Source: 2-02-FULL-55-14 sp964581115
Lineage (GTDB): Bacteria; Bacteroidota; Ignavibacteria; UBA10030
Length of the DNA stretch: 62,027 nucleotides
Assembly: GCA_964581115.1 (NCBI GenBank)
Contig: CAZOMY010000017.1
Span: 1 to 62,027, forward strand
Direction of reading: 5' to 3'
The notes beneath the pieces are model-generated. The model was not told the origin of the DNA. It did no database searches and was given only the letters and a program-made list of their open reading frames with translations. Below are positions 8,569 to 17,093 of the stretch, one piece after another (positions within the stretch are counted from its first letter, which is position 1; each line of letters opens with the position of its first letter). Made by a program: the position numbers and the translations under genes.

Positions 8569-9543
8569 TCAATCGTGCGCGGCAGGCAGAACGGCCTTCC
8601 GAAAGTCCGCGATCAGCTCCGCGGCAACGTCGTACGGAGTCTGATCGGCGGCCGACAGCATGGTTGCGCGCGACTCGAGCAGCGAGGTCCGCTGCGCATT
8701 CCAGAAGACCTCGTGTAATTCCTCGTCAACGATGCCGCGGATCCTCTGTCGCAACCGCGCCACCCGTCGAGCATCGAGCCCGCCGGAGTTCAACAGGTGT
8801 TGGCGATGCCGTTCGACCTCCGCTGCCACAAGTTCGATACCGACCCCTTCGCCGGCCTGCGTTTTCACGACATCGGGGAGCCACGAGTGTGCATCATGCG
8901 GACGGAAGCCCAAGATCATCTTGATGGACATCACGGCCTGGTCGGCCCCCGGCCGGTCGGCTTTGTTGAGCACGAAGAAGTCCGCGATCTCCATCAGTCC
9001 GGCCTTCATCGCCTGAATACCGTCGCCCGATTCGGGTACGAGAACGACCACCGTCGTGTCGGCGGCGCCGGCGATGTCCAGTTCCGACTGACCGACCCCC
9101 ACCGTCTCGAAGAGGACGACGTCCATGCCTCCGGCATCGAGAATGTCGGCCGCTTCGCCCGCCTTCCGCGAAAGGCCACCTAGACTGCCGCGCGACGCCA
9201 TGCTGCGAATGAAGACGCCGCCATCGACCTCCACATCGGTCATCCGGATGCGGTCCCCGAGCAGGGCGCCGCCGGTGAACGGGCTCGTCGGATCGACGGC
9301 GATGATGCCGACCCGCTGTCCTTGCCGGCGATAGTGCCGGGCCAGCTTGTTCGTAAGCGTACTCTTGCCCGCCCCGGGAGGACCCGTAATACCGACCCGA
9401 TAGGCCCGGCCGACGCGCGAGTAGGTGGCGGCGAGGATCTCCCGGGCGTCCGCGGTCTCGTTCTCGATGCGCGTGATAGCCCGGGCGATGGCGCGTCGCT
9501 CGCCATTCAAGATCCCGTCGATGAGTTGGCGTGTCGCGCTCAC
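8569..9543 (-). CDS. meaB: methylmalonyl-CoA mutase GTPase chaperone MeaB
   Basis: A 324-residue G3E GTPase. Walker A is GPPGAGKST at residues 54-62. It is followed by VDPTSPFTGGALLGDRIRM and the DVVLFETVGVGQSE switch region, with NKADRPGAD as the base-specificity motif. MeaB gates loading and repair of adenosylcobalamin in methylmalonyl-CoA mutase. The mutase is not in this window, but a cobalamin adenosyltransferase lies at the right edge. The start is GTG at 9543; the upstream epimerase stop overlaps it as GTGA, indicating translational coupling. The older name ArgK applies to the same family. Confidence 0.95.
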   Translation of the reverse strand: MSATRQLIDGILNGERRAIARAITRIENETADAREILAATYSRVGRAYRVGITGPPGAGKSTLTNKLARHYRRQGQRVGIIAVDPTSPFTGGALLGDRIRMTDVEVDGGVFIRSMASRGSLGGLSRKAGEAADILDAGGMDVVLFETVGVGQSELDIAGAADTTVVVLVPESGDGIQAMKAGLMEIADFFVLNKADRPGADQAVMSIKMILGFRPHDAHSWLPDVVKTQAGEGVGIELVAAEVERHRQHLLNSGGLDARRVARLRQRIRGIVDEELHEVFWNAQRTSLLESRATMLSAADQTPYDVAAELIADFRKAVLPAAHD

Positions 9544-10466
9544 GGCCGTGTGTTCAGTCGAAACCAGTCGGCCGTCAGCTTCAAGCCCTCTTCGAGGGTT
9601 GTGCGGGGCCGCCAGCCGAAGGTGCGGAACATCTTCTCCGACGTGATGACGCTCCGCAACTGCTCACCGGCCTTGGCCGGACCGTGTTGTTCCGGCGCCC
9701 CCGGTCGCAGGGACCTGGCCAGATGGCGGAACAGCGTGTTCACGTCGTGCTCGATGCCCGTTCCCACGTTGAAAACGTCAGACCCCCGGAAAGCCAGCGC
9801 ATGCAGGTTCGCCTGTACGACGTCGCCAACGTAGACATAGTCGCGGGTCTGTGTGCCGTCGCCGTTGATGACGGCCGGCTCGTTCCGAATGAGCCGCGTG
9901 GCAAAAATGGCAATGACCCCCGCTTCTCCATGAGGGTTCTGTCGAGGCCCGTAGATGTTGGCGTACCGCAAGATGACCGATTCGATGCCATACACCTGCT
10001 GATAGAAGAAGAGGTACTTCTCCGTCGTAAGCTTCGTGATCCCGTACGGCGACAGCGGCCGGAGCGGGTGCTCCTCGTCGGCGGGGAAGTACTCCTGCTC
10101 GCCGTAGATCGCCCCGCCCGTCGACGCAAAGATCACTTTCTTCACGCCGTTGCGCCGCGCCGACTCCATGATGTTCAGGAAGCCAAGCACGTTGACGGAT
10201 GCGTCAAAGGCCGGATCTGCCACGGATCGGCGCACGTCCATCTGGGCCGCGTGGTGGTTGATGACCTCGAACCGCTCCTCGGCGATCAGGTCCGCCACCG
10301 CCTTGTCGCGGATATCCATTTGATGGAAGGTGGCGCCCGAAGGAATGTTCTCCCGGCGTCCTCCGGAAAGGTCGTCGACAATGGTCACGTCGTGTCCGGC
10401 CGCAAGATACGCATCGGCGACATGCGACGCGATGAAGCCTGCTCCACCGGTAATGAGGATCTTCAT
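9540..10466 (-). CDS. NAD-dependent sugar epimerase/dehydratase (GalE-like)
   Basis: A 308-residue extended short-chain dehydrogenase acting on nucleotide sugars. The NAD-binding glycine motif is GGAGFIASH at residues 7-15. The catalytic set is Ser115 with Tyr141 and Lys145 (YGITK). The HHAAQMDVRRSVADP segment is typical of UDP-glucose/UDP-GlcNAc 4-epimerases. A glycosyltransferase lies two genes upstream, so a surface polysaccharide role is plausible. An upstream in-frame ATG at 10553 would enter purD; the ATG at 10466 matches the family start, although no clear Shine-Dalgarno precedes it. A short ATG-bearing heptad repeat occupies that place. Confidence 0.92.
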   Translation of the reverse strand: MKILITGGAGFIASHVADAYLAAGHDVTIVDDLSGGRRENIPSGATFHQMDIRDKAVADLIAEERFEVINHHAAQMDVRRSVADPAFDASVNVLGFLNIMESARRNGVKKVIFASTGGAIYGEQEYFPADEEHPLRPLSPYGITKLTTEKYLFFYQQVYGIESVILRYANIYGPRQNPHGEAGVIAIFATRLIRNEPAVINGDGTQTRDYVYVGDVVQANLHALAFRGSDVFNVGTGIEHDVNTLFRHLARSLRPGAPEQHGPAKAGEQLRSVITSEKMFRTFGWRPRTTLEEGLKLTADWFRLNTRP

Positions 10467-10467
10467 G

Positions 10468-10495
10468 AATGTTTCATGGCCAATGTTTGAATGAG
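10468..10495. repeat. short heptad repeat at the epimerase start, weak
   Basis: On the plus strand the units AATGTTT, CATGGCC, AATGTTT and GAATGAG follow in a 7-bp register directly upstream of the epimerase start codon. Two units are identical. The gap is only 43 bp, so this is a marginal member of the heptad group. Confidence 0.35.
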
Positions 10496-10509
10496 CGCAT
10501 CGATCGCCT

Positions 10510-11790
10510 CTAGCGGATGCCTTTCGACCCGATGTCGGTGCGATATTGCGCACCCTCGAATCTCACCCTGCGCACGGCCTCGTACGCCTTCCGGATCGTG
10601 CCCGCCAGGTCGTTCGGCGCACCCAAGGCCGTGATGCCGAGAACGCGTCCGCCGGCCGTCACCAGCTTTCCCTCAGCGATCTTCGTCCCTGCATGATACA
10701 CCGCAACATCCTCTCGACCGTCGAGCGCCTGAAGACCGGAGATCTCCTTGCCGGTCTCATACTGGTCCGGATATCCGGCCGAGGCCATGACGACACAGAC
10801 TGCCGTGGCGTCCGCAAGACGTACCTCCTCGGGTTGAAGCTGACCGGATGAGGCCCTGACAAACAGCTCCGCGACATCACTCGCGACCAACGGCAGAACG
10901 ACCTGCGTCTCGGGATCTCCGAATCGGCAGTTGTACTCGAGCACCAACGGACCGTTGGACGTGATCATGAGCCCGACGTACAGGCAACCGGTGTAGGGCG
11001 ACCCCTCGGAGCGCATGCCGCGCAGCGTCGGTTCGACGACCTCGCGTTGCACCCGCTCCAGCAGAGCCGGCGTTCCACGTGGAGCCGGCGCGTACGCTCC
11101 CATCCCGCCGGTGTTCTTGCCTCGATCGTTGTCAAAGACCCGCTTATGGTCCTGCGCCGGAGCCAGCATGACGGCCCGCTCTCCATCAGTCACGACAAAG
11201 ACCGAGAGTTCCTCTCCCGTCAGGAACTCCTCGATGATGATCCTTTCGCCTGCGGCGCCGAACGCTTCGCCCGACAACATCGAACGCGCCGCTTCGAGCG
11301 CTTCGTCGCGCGTCTGGCAGATCACCACACCTTTGCCGGCCGCCAAGCCGTCGGCCTTGACGACGATCGGCGGCGACATTCCGCGGATGAACGCCTCCGC
11401 CGCGGAAGCATCATCCTTTCCGAACGAGCCGAACTTCGCCGTCGGAATGCCGTAACGCTCCATAAATGCTTTGGAGAACGCCTTGCTTCCCTCCAGCAGC
11501 GCCGCCGAACGTGTCGGTCCAAAGATCGCCAGCCCTTGTGCTCGAAAGAGGTCGACAATGCCCAGGACGAGCGGCTGTTCGGGACCGACGATCGTGAGCG
11601 ATACCGATTGTTCGCGCGCGAAGCGGAGCAGGCTGTTCAGGTCGTCGGCCTTGATCGGCACGCACTCGGCATCCTGCGCAATGCCTGCGTTCCCGGGCGC
11701 GCACCAGACCTTGGTGACGAGCGGACTACGACTCAGTGCTTTGACGATGGCGTGCTCGCGCCCGCCGGAGCCGATGACCAGCATCTTCAT
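10510..11790 (-). CDS. purD: phosphoribosylamine-glycine ligase
   Basis: A 426-residue ATP-grasp enzyme of the purine pathway, joining glycine to 5-phosphoribosylamine. The N-terminal MKMLVIGSGGREHAI is diagnostic. The ATP-grasp core includes VKADGLAAGKGV and the metal-binding YNCRFGDPETQVVLP. The ATG at 11790 overlaps the preceding glycosyltransferase stop (ATGA) and has GAGGA about 8 nt upstream, so the longer in-frame reading from 11997 is rejected. With guaB nearby, two purine genes sit in this run without the other pur genes. Confidence 0.97.
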   Translation of the reverse strand: MKMLVIGSGGREHAIVKALSRSPLVTKVWCAPGNAGIAQDAECVPIKADDLNSLLRFAREQSVSLTIVGPEQPLVLGIVDLFRAQGLAIFGPTRSAALLEGSKAFSKAFMERYGIPTAKFGSFGKDDASAAEAFIRGMSPPIVVKADGLAAGKGVVICQTRDEALEAARSMLSGEAFGAAGERIIIEEFLTGEELSVFVVTDGERAVMLAPAQDHKRVFDNDRGKNTGGMGAYAPAPRGTPALLERVQREVVEPTLRGMRSEGSPYTGCLYVGLMITSNGPLVLEYNCRFGDPETQVVLPLVASDVAELFVRASSGQLQPEEVRLADATAVCVVMASAGYPDQYETGKEISGLQALDGREDVAVYHAGTKIAEGKLVTAGGRVLGITALGAPNDLAGTIRKAYEAVRRVRFEGAQYRTDIGSKGIR

Positions 11791-13103
11791 GGTCGATCCT
11801 CGTCGACACGGCGGATCTCCGCACGGTCGTGGTCCAACAGCGATTCCAGGTGCCGCGCCATCAACCCGGTAAGACGAAAGCGGTCGTAGCGCTCGGCAAA
11901 CGTCGCCGGTATCGAAGGCAGGGTCCTGCGGTCGAAACGGGCCAGCAGGTCGAGCAGGGCCCTCTCGTGCGACGGCACGTCCATCAACGGCACACACAGA
12001 CCTCCACCGGAATCGACGATCTCCTGTCGCGTATAGCCGTCGACCACCGACGCCAGGATCGGACGACCGGTCGCGAAGTATTCGTAGAGCTTGCCGGGGG
12101 ACGACATATCATTATCGTTCACATACCAGAGCACGTCAGAGGTCCGCATCAGATAAACGGCGGCGCGGTGCTCACGATAACCTTCAAACGTCACCACCGA
12201 TTCCAGCTTCAGCTTCTTGACCAATCGCAGGTCCTGCTTTCGCTGGGCGCCAACGAACCTGATGTCAAGCCGCTCCCGCACGTCAGGTTGTGCGGCGATG
12301 ACCCGTTGAACGGCGTGCAGGAACACGTCGGGACTTCGATGTCCGTAGAATGTGCCCGCGTGTACGATGCGCATCCGGCCGGCCGTTCCGGCCCTGCGCG
12401 CGGATCCGGCAAAGTCCTCAGCGTCAAAGCCCTGCGAGACGATCGCCACATCGTGGTACTGCAACGACCGGTGACGCCGCAAGAGGCTCTCCTTGATGCG
12501 CCGGTGCGTCGTGACGATGGCGTTCGAAGCATGGATCACGCGGCGCTCAAGACGCCGGTGCAGCCACGTGTGCAGCGGCGTCGGCCACGACTTGAACGGG
12601 TATTCCAACCACGCATCGCGATAGTCCAGCAAGAGCGGAATGCCCGTGCGGCGCTTGAGCTCCATGCCGATGAGGAAGTCCGTCTGCGGCGGGGCCGTTG
12701 CCAGGATCGCGTCGAACCGGGTCTCGGCGGCTAGGGCCAGTCCGGCCGCTACGGCCCGCTTCTTCCAGCCGATCTTTGTGTCGGGAATGAAGAAGAAATC
12801 GCCGATCGCTCCTGCCACCCTGCGCGTGAACTCGCCCGGAAGCCGCACGACCTCTTTCCTCTTGAACAACCGGTTGACGTCGACGGAGGCGGTGCGGACG
12901 ATCCGCACGCCCGCATCCTCCACTTCGCGCAGGAGTGATTCGTCGAACGCAAAATAGCCCCCCGGCTCCACCGTCAGCACGGTCGGATTCCATCCATACC
13001 GGCCCAGGTACTTGGCAAACTTGGCCGTACGTTGAACGCCGCTCAAACCGAGCGGCGGAAAGTAGTACGCAATGATCAGAACGCGACGCGTGTTGTCGGC
13101 CAT
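11787..13103 (-). CDS. GT4-like glycosyltransferase
   Basis: A 438-residue GT-B fold glycosyltransferase. The N-terminal YYFPPLGLSGVQRTAKFAKYL is the acceptor-side loop common in family 4 enzymes. The C-terminal half has the donor-side pattern: RIVHAGTFYGHRSP, then DVLWYVNDNDMSSPGKLYEYFATGRPILA, where the Lys-Leu-Tyr-Glu-Tyr region holds the expected catalytic or phosphate-contacting residues. Donor and acceptor cannot be read from the sequence. It overlaps purD by 4 bp and starts 6 bp after the peptidase gene. Confidence 0.9.
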   Translation of the reverse strand: MADNTRRVLIIAYYFPPLGLSGVQRTAKFAKYLGRYGWNPTVLTVEPGGYFAFDESLLREVEDAGVRIVRTASVDVNRLFKRKEVVRLPGEFTRRVAGAIGDFFFIPDTKIGWKKRAVAAGLALAAETRFDAILATAPPQTDFLIGMELKRRTGIPLLLDYRDAWLEYPFKSWPTPLHTWLHRRLERRVIHASNAIVTTHRRIKESLLRRHRSLQYHDVAIVSQGFDAEDFAGSARRAGTAGRMRIVHAGTFYGHRSPDVFLHAVQRVIAAQPDVRERLDIRFVGAQRKQDLRLVKKLKLESVVTFEGYREHRAAVYLMRTSDVLWYVNDNDMSSPGKLYEYFATGRPILASVVDGYTRQEIVDSGGGLCVPLMDVPSHERALLDLLARFDRRTLPSIPATFAERYDRFRLTGLMARHLESLLDHDRAEIRRVDEDRP

Positions 13104-13109
13104 CGGCGG

Positions 13110-14180
13110 TCAGAGGACCAGCAGTTCCTTTGGAATGGACGTCAGCAGGTCGCGGCCGTGCGGCCGAACGACGACGTCGTCTTCAATGCGCACGCCGCCG
13201 ACGCCGGGTACGTACACGCCGGGCTCAATGGTGACGATCTGGCCGTCTCGTAGCGTGTCGACGCTCGTCGGTGCCAGGCGCGGACCCTCATGGATCTGCA
13301 GTCCCAATCCATGGCCAAGCGAATGGCGAAAGTGTGTGATCAGTCGGTGCGAACGCAGCACGCAGCGCGCCTCCGCATCGACGTCGCGCGCCGCCACGCC
13401 CGCCCTGACCATGAGCAACGAGGCAAGCTGTGCCTCCAGCACGGCCCGATACATGTTCCGCAACCGTGGAGACGGGCGTCCGACCGCCACCGTCCTCGTG
13501 ATGTCGCTGTGATAGCCCTTGTAGCGGCATCCGAAGTCGATCGTCACCAGTTCACCTCGGCCGACGCGGCGTTCGCTCGCCCGGGCGTGCGGCAGGGCCC
13601 CGCGCGGACCGCTTGCAACGATCGGTTCGAATCCGTCGCCGTCGGCGCCATGGAGACGGTGCAGATAGGTGATGCGCGCGGCGATCTCCGACTCGCGGAC
13701 GCCCGGAACGACCATCGGCAGGACCTCGTCCCACACCCGTTCGCTGATGGCGATCGCTTCCTTGGTCGCCTGGATCTCATCCTCGTCCTTCACCGAGACG
13801 AGCGGATCGAGGATGCCTGGAACGGGCCGAAATCGGGCGCGGGAAAAGGCCGAACGGAGGCGCGATAATGCTGCGACCGTCGTCTGCTCGGGGTCGTATC
13901 CGATGCGAGCGCCACTGGCCAGACGCAGTCGGGGCGCTGCAACATCGACGAGAGGACCGGCGCCGATGACAACGCGTGGCCCGGCCACTTCGTGCTTCAC
14001 TTGTTCAGCGTACCGACCGTCCGTGGCGAACAGATCGGAGCGCCGTCCAACGATGAGGAGGCCGTTCGAGCCGGTGAATCCGCACAGATAGCGGACGTGC
14101 GGCAGATGGGAAACGACCAGCGCGTCGAGGCGACGCGCTGCAAGAAGGCGACGGACGTCGTCAAGCCGGCGGCGGGCCAT
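13110..14180 (-). CDS. M24 metallopeptidase, Xaa-Pro peptidase type
   Basis: A 356-residue cytosolic pita-bread metalloenzyme that removes residues before proline or cleaves X-Pro dipeptides. The N-terminal creatinase-like domain spans about 1-130. All five dinuclear metal ligands are visible: Asp215, Asp226, His290 (HSLGHGLGLQIHEGP), Glu319 (IEPGVYV) and Glu333. The family splits into aminopeptidase P and prolidase, and I do not separate them here. It lies 9 bp after guaB. Confidence 0.92.
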   Translation of the reverse strand: MARRRLDDVRRLLAARRLDALVVSHLPHVRYLCGFTGSNGLLIVGRRSDLFATDGRYAEQVKHEVAGPRVVIGAGPLVDVAAPRLRLASGARIGYDPEQTTVAALSRLRSAFSRARFRPVPGILDPLVSVKDEDEIQATKEAIAISERVWDEVLPMVVPGVRESEIAARITYLHRLHGADGDGFEPIVASGPRGALPHARASERRVGRGELVTIDFGCRYKGYHSDITRTVAVGRPSPRLRNMYRAVLEAQLASLLMVRAGVAARDVDAEARCVLRSHRLITHFRHSLGHGLGLQIHEGPRLAPTSVDTLRDGQIVTIEPGVYVPGVGGVRIEDDVVVRPHGRDLLTSIPKELLVL

Positions 14181-14189
14181 GCGGACCGG

Positions 14190-15653
14190 TCAGTGGTGGT
14201 AGTTCGGAGCGTCTTTGGTGATGGCGATGCTGTGCGGATGGCTCTCACGCAAGCCGGCTTCGCTCATGCGTACGAACCGGGCTTTCACCTGAAGCTCGGC
14301 GATCGTGCGGCATCCGCAGTAGCCCATGGCCGAACGAAGTCCGCCGATCATCTGGTACACGGTGTCGGCGAGCGAGCCCTTGAAGGGCACGCGGCCTTCG
14401 ATGCCTTCAGGCACCAGCTTGGGAAGTCCGTCCTCGACGTCCTGGAAGTAACGGTCGCTGCTGCCGGCTTTCATCGCGCCGAGCGAACCCATCCCGCGAT
14501 AGACCTTGTAGCTGCGTCCCTCATAGAGGACCGTCTCGCCGGGGCTCTCTTCGACGCCGGCGAACAAGCCGCCGATCATCACGGAGTCGGCTCCAGCCGC
14601 CAGCGCCTTGGCAATATCTCCGGTCTGCTTGATGCCGCCGTCGGCGATGATCGGGATCCTCGCTTTGCGCGCTTCTGCGGAGCACTGAAGGATGGCCGTG
14701 ATCTGTGGAACGCCCACTCCCGCGACAACGCGTGTGGTGCAGATCGAACCCGGACCGATGCCGACCTTCACTCCGTCGACACCCGCCTTGATGAGCGCTT
14801 TTGTTCCCTCGGCCGTGGCCACGTTGCCTGCGATGAGGTCGACGTCCACGGCCTTGCGAACGCGCTTCACCATTTCCAGCACGCCCCTGGAGTGACCGTG
14901 CGCCGTATCGACGATGACGACGTCGACCCCCGCGGCCACGAGGGCCTTCACGCGATCGAGCGTGTCGGGTGTGACCCCCACGGCCGCTCCGACGCGAAGC
15001 CGTCCGAGTCCGTCCTTGCACGCATCCGGGTGCCGCTTCTTCTTCTGTATGTCCTTGAACGTCAACAGACCTTTCAACCGCCCCTGGCGGTCAAGCACCG
15101 GCAGCTTCTCGATCCGGTTCTTCTGCAGGATCTTCTCCGCTTCATCCAGCGTCGTTCCGACGGGAGCGGTGATGAGGTTCTGCGTCGTCATCACCTGCTC
15201 AATGCGTTGGTCGAGGTTCGGCTGAAACCTCAGGTCGCGGTTCGTCAGAATGCCGACCAGCTTTTCGTCGCGGACGATCGGGATGCCGGAAATGCTGTAC
15301 TTCCTCATGACCTCGAGCGCTTCGCGGATTGTCTGTTCCGGCGCCATGACGATCGGCTTCTGAATCATTCCGCTTTCCGAGCGTTTCACCTTGTCGACCT
15401 CGTCGGCCTGGCGCTCGATCGTCATGTTCTTGTGCAGGATGCCCATCCCTCCCTCGCGAGCAAGGGCGATCGCCATCTCTGACTCCGTGACGGTGTCCAT
15501 CGCCGCGCTCAACAACGGCACGTTCAGGGTGATGCGCGACGTCAGCCGCGTCGCTGTTCTGGCGTCGCGCGGAAGCACGTCGGACGCCGCCGGGACGAGG
15601 AGGACGTCGTCGAACGTGATGGCTTCGCCGAGGATCTTGGGATGGTTCTTCAC
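14190..15653 (-). CDS. guaB: IMP dehydrogenase
   Basis: A 487-residue enzyme that oxidises IMP to XMP with NAD, the first step to GMP. The catalytic barrel is interrupted by a CBS pair at about 95-205. The active-site Cys305 lies in GPGSICTTR, and the IADGGI phosphate-binding strand and the YRGMGS flap region are present. The start codon is GTG at 15653, the only start fitting the family N-terminus (MKNHPKILGEAITFDDVLL). It begins 7 bp after the upstream acyl-CoA dehydrogenase stop. Confidence 0.97.
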   Translation of the reverse strand: MKNHPKILGEAITFDDVLLVPAASDVLPRDARTATRLTSRITLNVPLLSAAMDTVTESEMAIALAREGGMGILHKNMTIERQADEVDKVKRSESGMIQKPIVMAPEQTIREALEVMRKYSISGIPIVRDEKLVGILTNRDLRFQPNLDQRIEQVMTTQNLITAPVGTTLDEAEKILQKNRIEKLPVLDRQGRLKGLLTFKDIQKKKRHPDACKDGLGRLRVGAAVGVTPDTLDRVKALVAAGVDVVIVDTAHGHSRGVLEMVKRVRKAVDVDLIAGNVATAEGTKALIKAGVDGVKVGIGPGSICTTRVVAGVGVPQITAILQCSAEARKARIPIIADGGIKQTGDIAKALAAGADSVMIGGLFAGVEESPGETVLYEGRSYKVYRGMGSLGAMKAGSSDRYFQDVEDGLPKLVPEGIEGRVPFKGSLADTVYQMIGGLRSAMGYCGCRTIAELQVKARFVRMSEAGLRESHPHSIAITKDAPNYHH

Positions 15654-15660
15654 GGAAGGC

Positions 15661-16830
15661 TCACTTGAAGGCGGCGATGCCGGTGATGTCCTCGCCGATG
15701 ATCAGGGTGTGCATCTCGTGCGTACCCTCGTATGTCTTTACCGACTCGAGGTTGTTGGCGTGCCGCATGACGGGATATTCGTCGAGGATCCCGTTGGCGC
15801 CGAGGATCTCACGGGCCATTCGGGCGATCTCGAGGGCGTGGTAGACATTGTTGCGCTTCGCCAGCGAGATCTGCGTGAACTTCACCGTGCCGGCGTCTTT
15901 CAACCGCCCGAGTTGCAGGACGAGCAGCTGGCCCTTCGTGATCTCACTGACCATGTGGACCAGCTTCTCCTGGATGAGCTGGAATGAAGCGATGGGCTTG
16001 TCGAACTGGATGCGCGACTTCGCATACTGGAGCGCGGCGTCGTATGTGGCCATGGCCGAGCCGACGGCTCCCCACGCGATCCCATACCGCGCCTGGCTCA
16101 GGCACATCAGTGGACCCTTGAGGCCTTTGATCTTCGGCAGCATGTTCGCCTCCGGGATCCAGCAGTCCTGGAAGACCAATTCGGACGTGACCGAAGCGCG
16201 GAGTGAATGCTTTCCCTTCATCTCAGGCGCCGTGAATCCCTTCGTGCCTTTCTCAACAAGGAATCCACGCACCTCCCCGTCCAATTTGGCCCAGACGACC
16301 GCAACGTCGGCGATCGTGCCATTCGTGATCCACATTTTGGCGCCGTTCAGCACGAACCCGCCATTCTTCCTCTCGGCGCGCGTGACCATGCCGCCGGGGT
16401 TTGAGCCATAGTCGGGCTCCGTCAGGCCGAAACATCCGACCTTCTCACCCTTCGCCAAGGCCGGCAACCACCGGTCCTTCTGCTCCTCAGAGCCGAAGGC
16501 AAAGATCGGATACATGACAAGTCCGCTCTGGACCGATGCAAACGACCGGACGCCGCTGTCGCCGCGTTCCAGTTCCTGCATCACGAGTCCGTACGCTACG
16601 TTGTTCATTTCGGCGCAGCCGTACTTGGCCGGAAGGGTCGACCCGAACAGGCCCAGCTCCGCCATCTTGCCCACGAGCGCCATTGGAAAGGTCCCTTCCC
16701 GATAGTGCTTTTCGATGACCGGCAGGACCTCATCGTCGACGAACGCCCGGACAGTATCGCGGACCATGCGCTCCTCTTCAGAGAGCAGTCCGTCGATCAT
16801 ATAGTAGTCTACACCTTGGAATTGAGCCAT
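15661..16830 (-). CDS. acyl-CoA dehydrogenase, glutaryl-CoA dehydrogenase-like
   Basis: A 389-residue flavoprotein of the acyl-CoA dehydrogenase family. GCFGLTEPDYGSNPGGMVTRA and the C-terminal VKTYEGTHEMHTLIIGEDITGI closely resemble glutaryl-CoA dehydrogenases, which both oxidise and decarboxylate glutaryl-CoA. Close paralogs with other substrates exist, so glutaryl-CoA is likely rather than proven. It is the first gene of the 16.5-kb minus-strand run. The sequence before its ATG has no Shine-Dalgarno. Confidence 0.92.
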   Translation of the reverse strand: MAQFQGVDYYMIDGLLSEEERMVRDTVRAFVDDEVLPVIEKHYREGTFPMALVGKMAELGLFGSTLPAKYGCAEMNNVAYGLVMQELERGDSGVRSFASVQSGLVMYPIFAFGSEEQKDRWLPALAKGEKVGCFGLTEPDYGSNPGGMVTRAERKNGGFVLNGAKMWITNGTIADVAVVWAKLDGEVRGFLVEKGTKGFTAPEMKGKHSLRASVTSELVFQDCWIPEANMLPKIKGLKGPLMCLSQARYGIAWGAVGSAMATYDAALQYAKSRIQFDKPIASFQLIQEKLVHMVSEITKGQLLVLQLGRLKDAGTVKFTQISLAKRNNVYHALEIARMAREILGANGILDEYPVMRHANNLESVKTYEGTHEMHTLIIGEDITGIAAFK

Positions 16831-16961
16831 GGAAGAGTTTTCGGAGGGTCAGCGGAGTGCGGAGGAAAAATCCCCCGTTTGCACGAGATTTGAACAAAAC
16901 CTACCGAAAGAAGTGCTGAAAAACAAGGAAATGGCTGTAAACGGGGGGAGGGACGAGGGTA
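16831..16961 (-). promoter_or_regulatory. upstream region of the 16.5-kb minus-strand gene run
   Basis: This is the only sizeable non-coding stretch upstream of the run, so its promoter should lie here. It is purine/pyrimidine skewed, with G-runs and T-runs. I see no convincing sigma70, sigma54 or Bacteroidota-type (TTTG/TAnnTTTG) promoter. The best TTGTTT/TAGGTT pair, with 17-bp spacing on the minus strand, is poor. Confidence 0.35.
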
Positions 16962-17020
16962 CAAAAATAAAGAGCCAGCTTTTCGGACCACCCCACCACG
17001 AGCATCCGATGACTGGCTCC
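16962..17020 (-). terminator. large-loop intrinsic terminator after the second sigma54 activator
   Basis: GAGCCAG at 16972-16978 is complementary to CTGGCTC at 17013-17019. On the minus strand the stem is followed at once by TTTATTTTT (16962-16971), a good T-tract. The 34-nt interior can form a smaller CGGA/TCCG stem. The large structured loop is unusual for a plain terminator, so a small structured RNA or attenuator is an alternative. Confidence 0.65.
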
Positions 17021-17093
17021 CTAGAAGGAGATTCGGGAAACGAGGATAAAGAATGTTCCCGAGCTTATAGACGTTCGTCCGGGAGAAAAAGTT

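Noticed and set aside
7444..8718. 424-codon plus-strand frame opposite the acyl-CoA dehydrogenase
   Set aside because: Antisense shadow of a confident gene, with no ribosome binding site and no recognisable protein features.
13992..15482. Long plus-strand open frame opposite guaB and the Xaa-Pro peptidase
   Set aside because: It lies antisense to two genes with complete conserved motifs. GC-rich codons leave the opposite frame open; its translation is His/Arg/Asp-rich with no domain.
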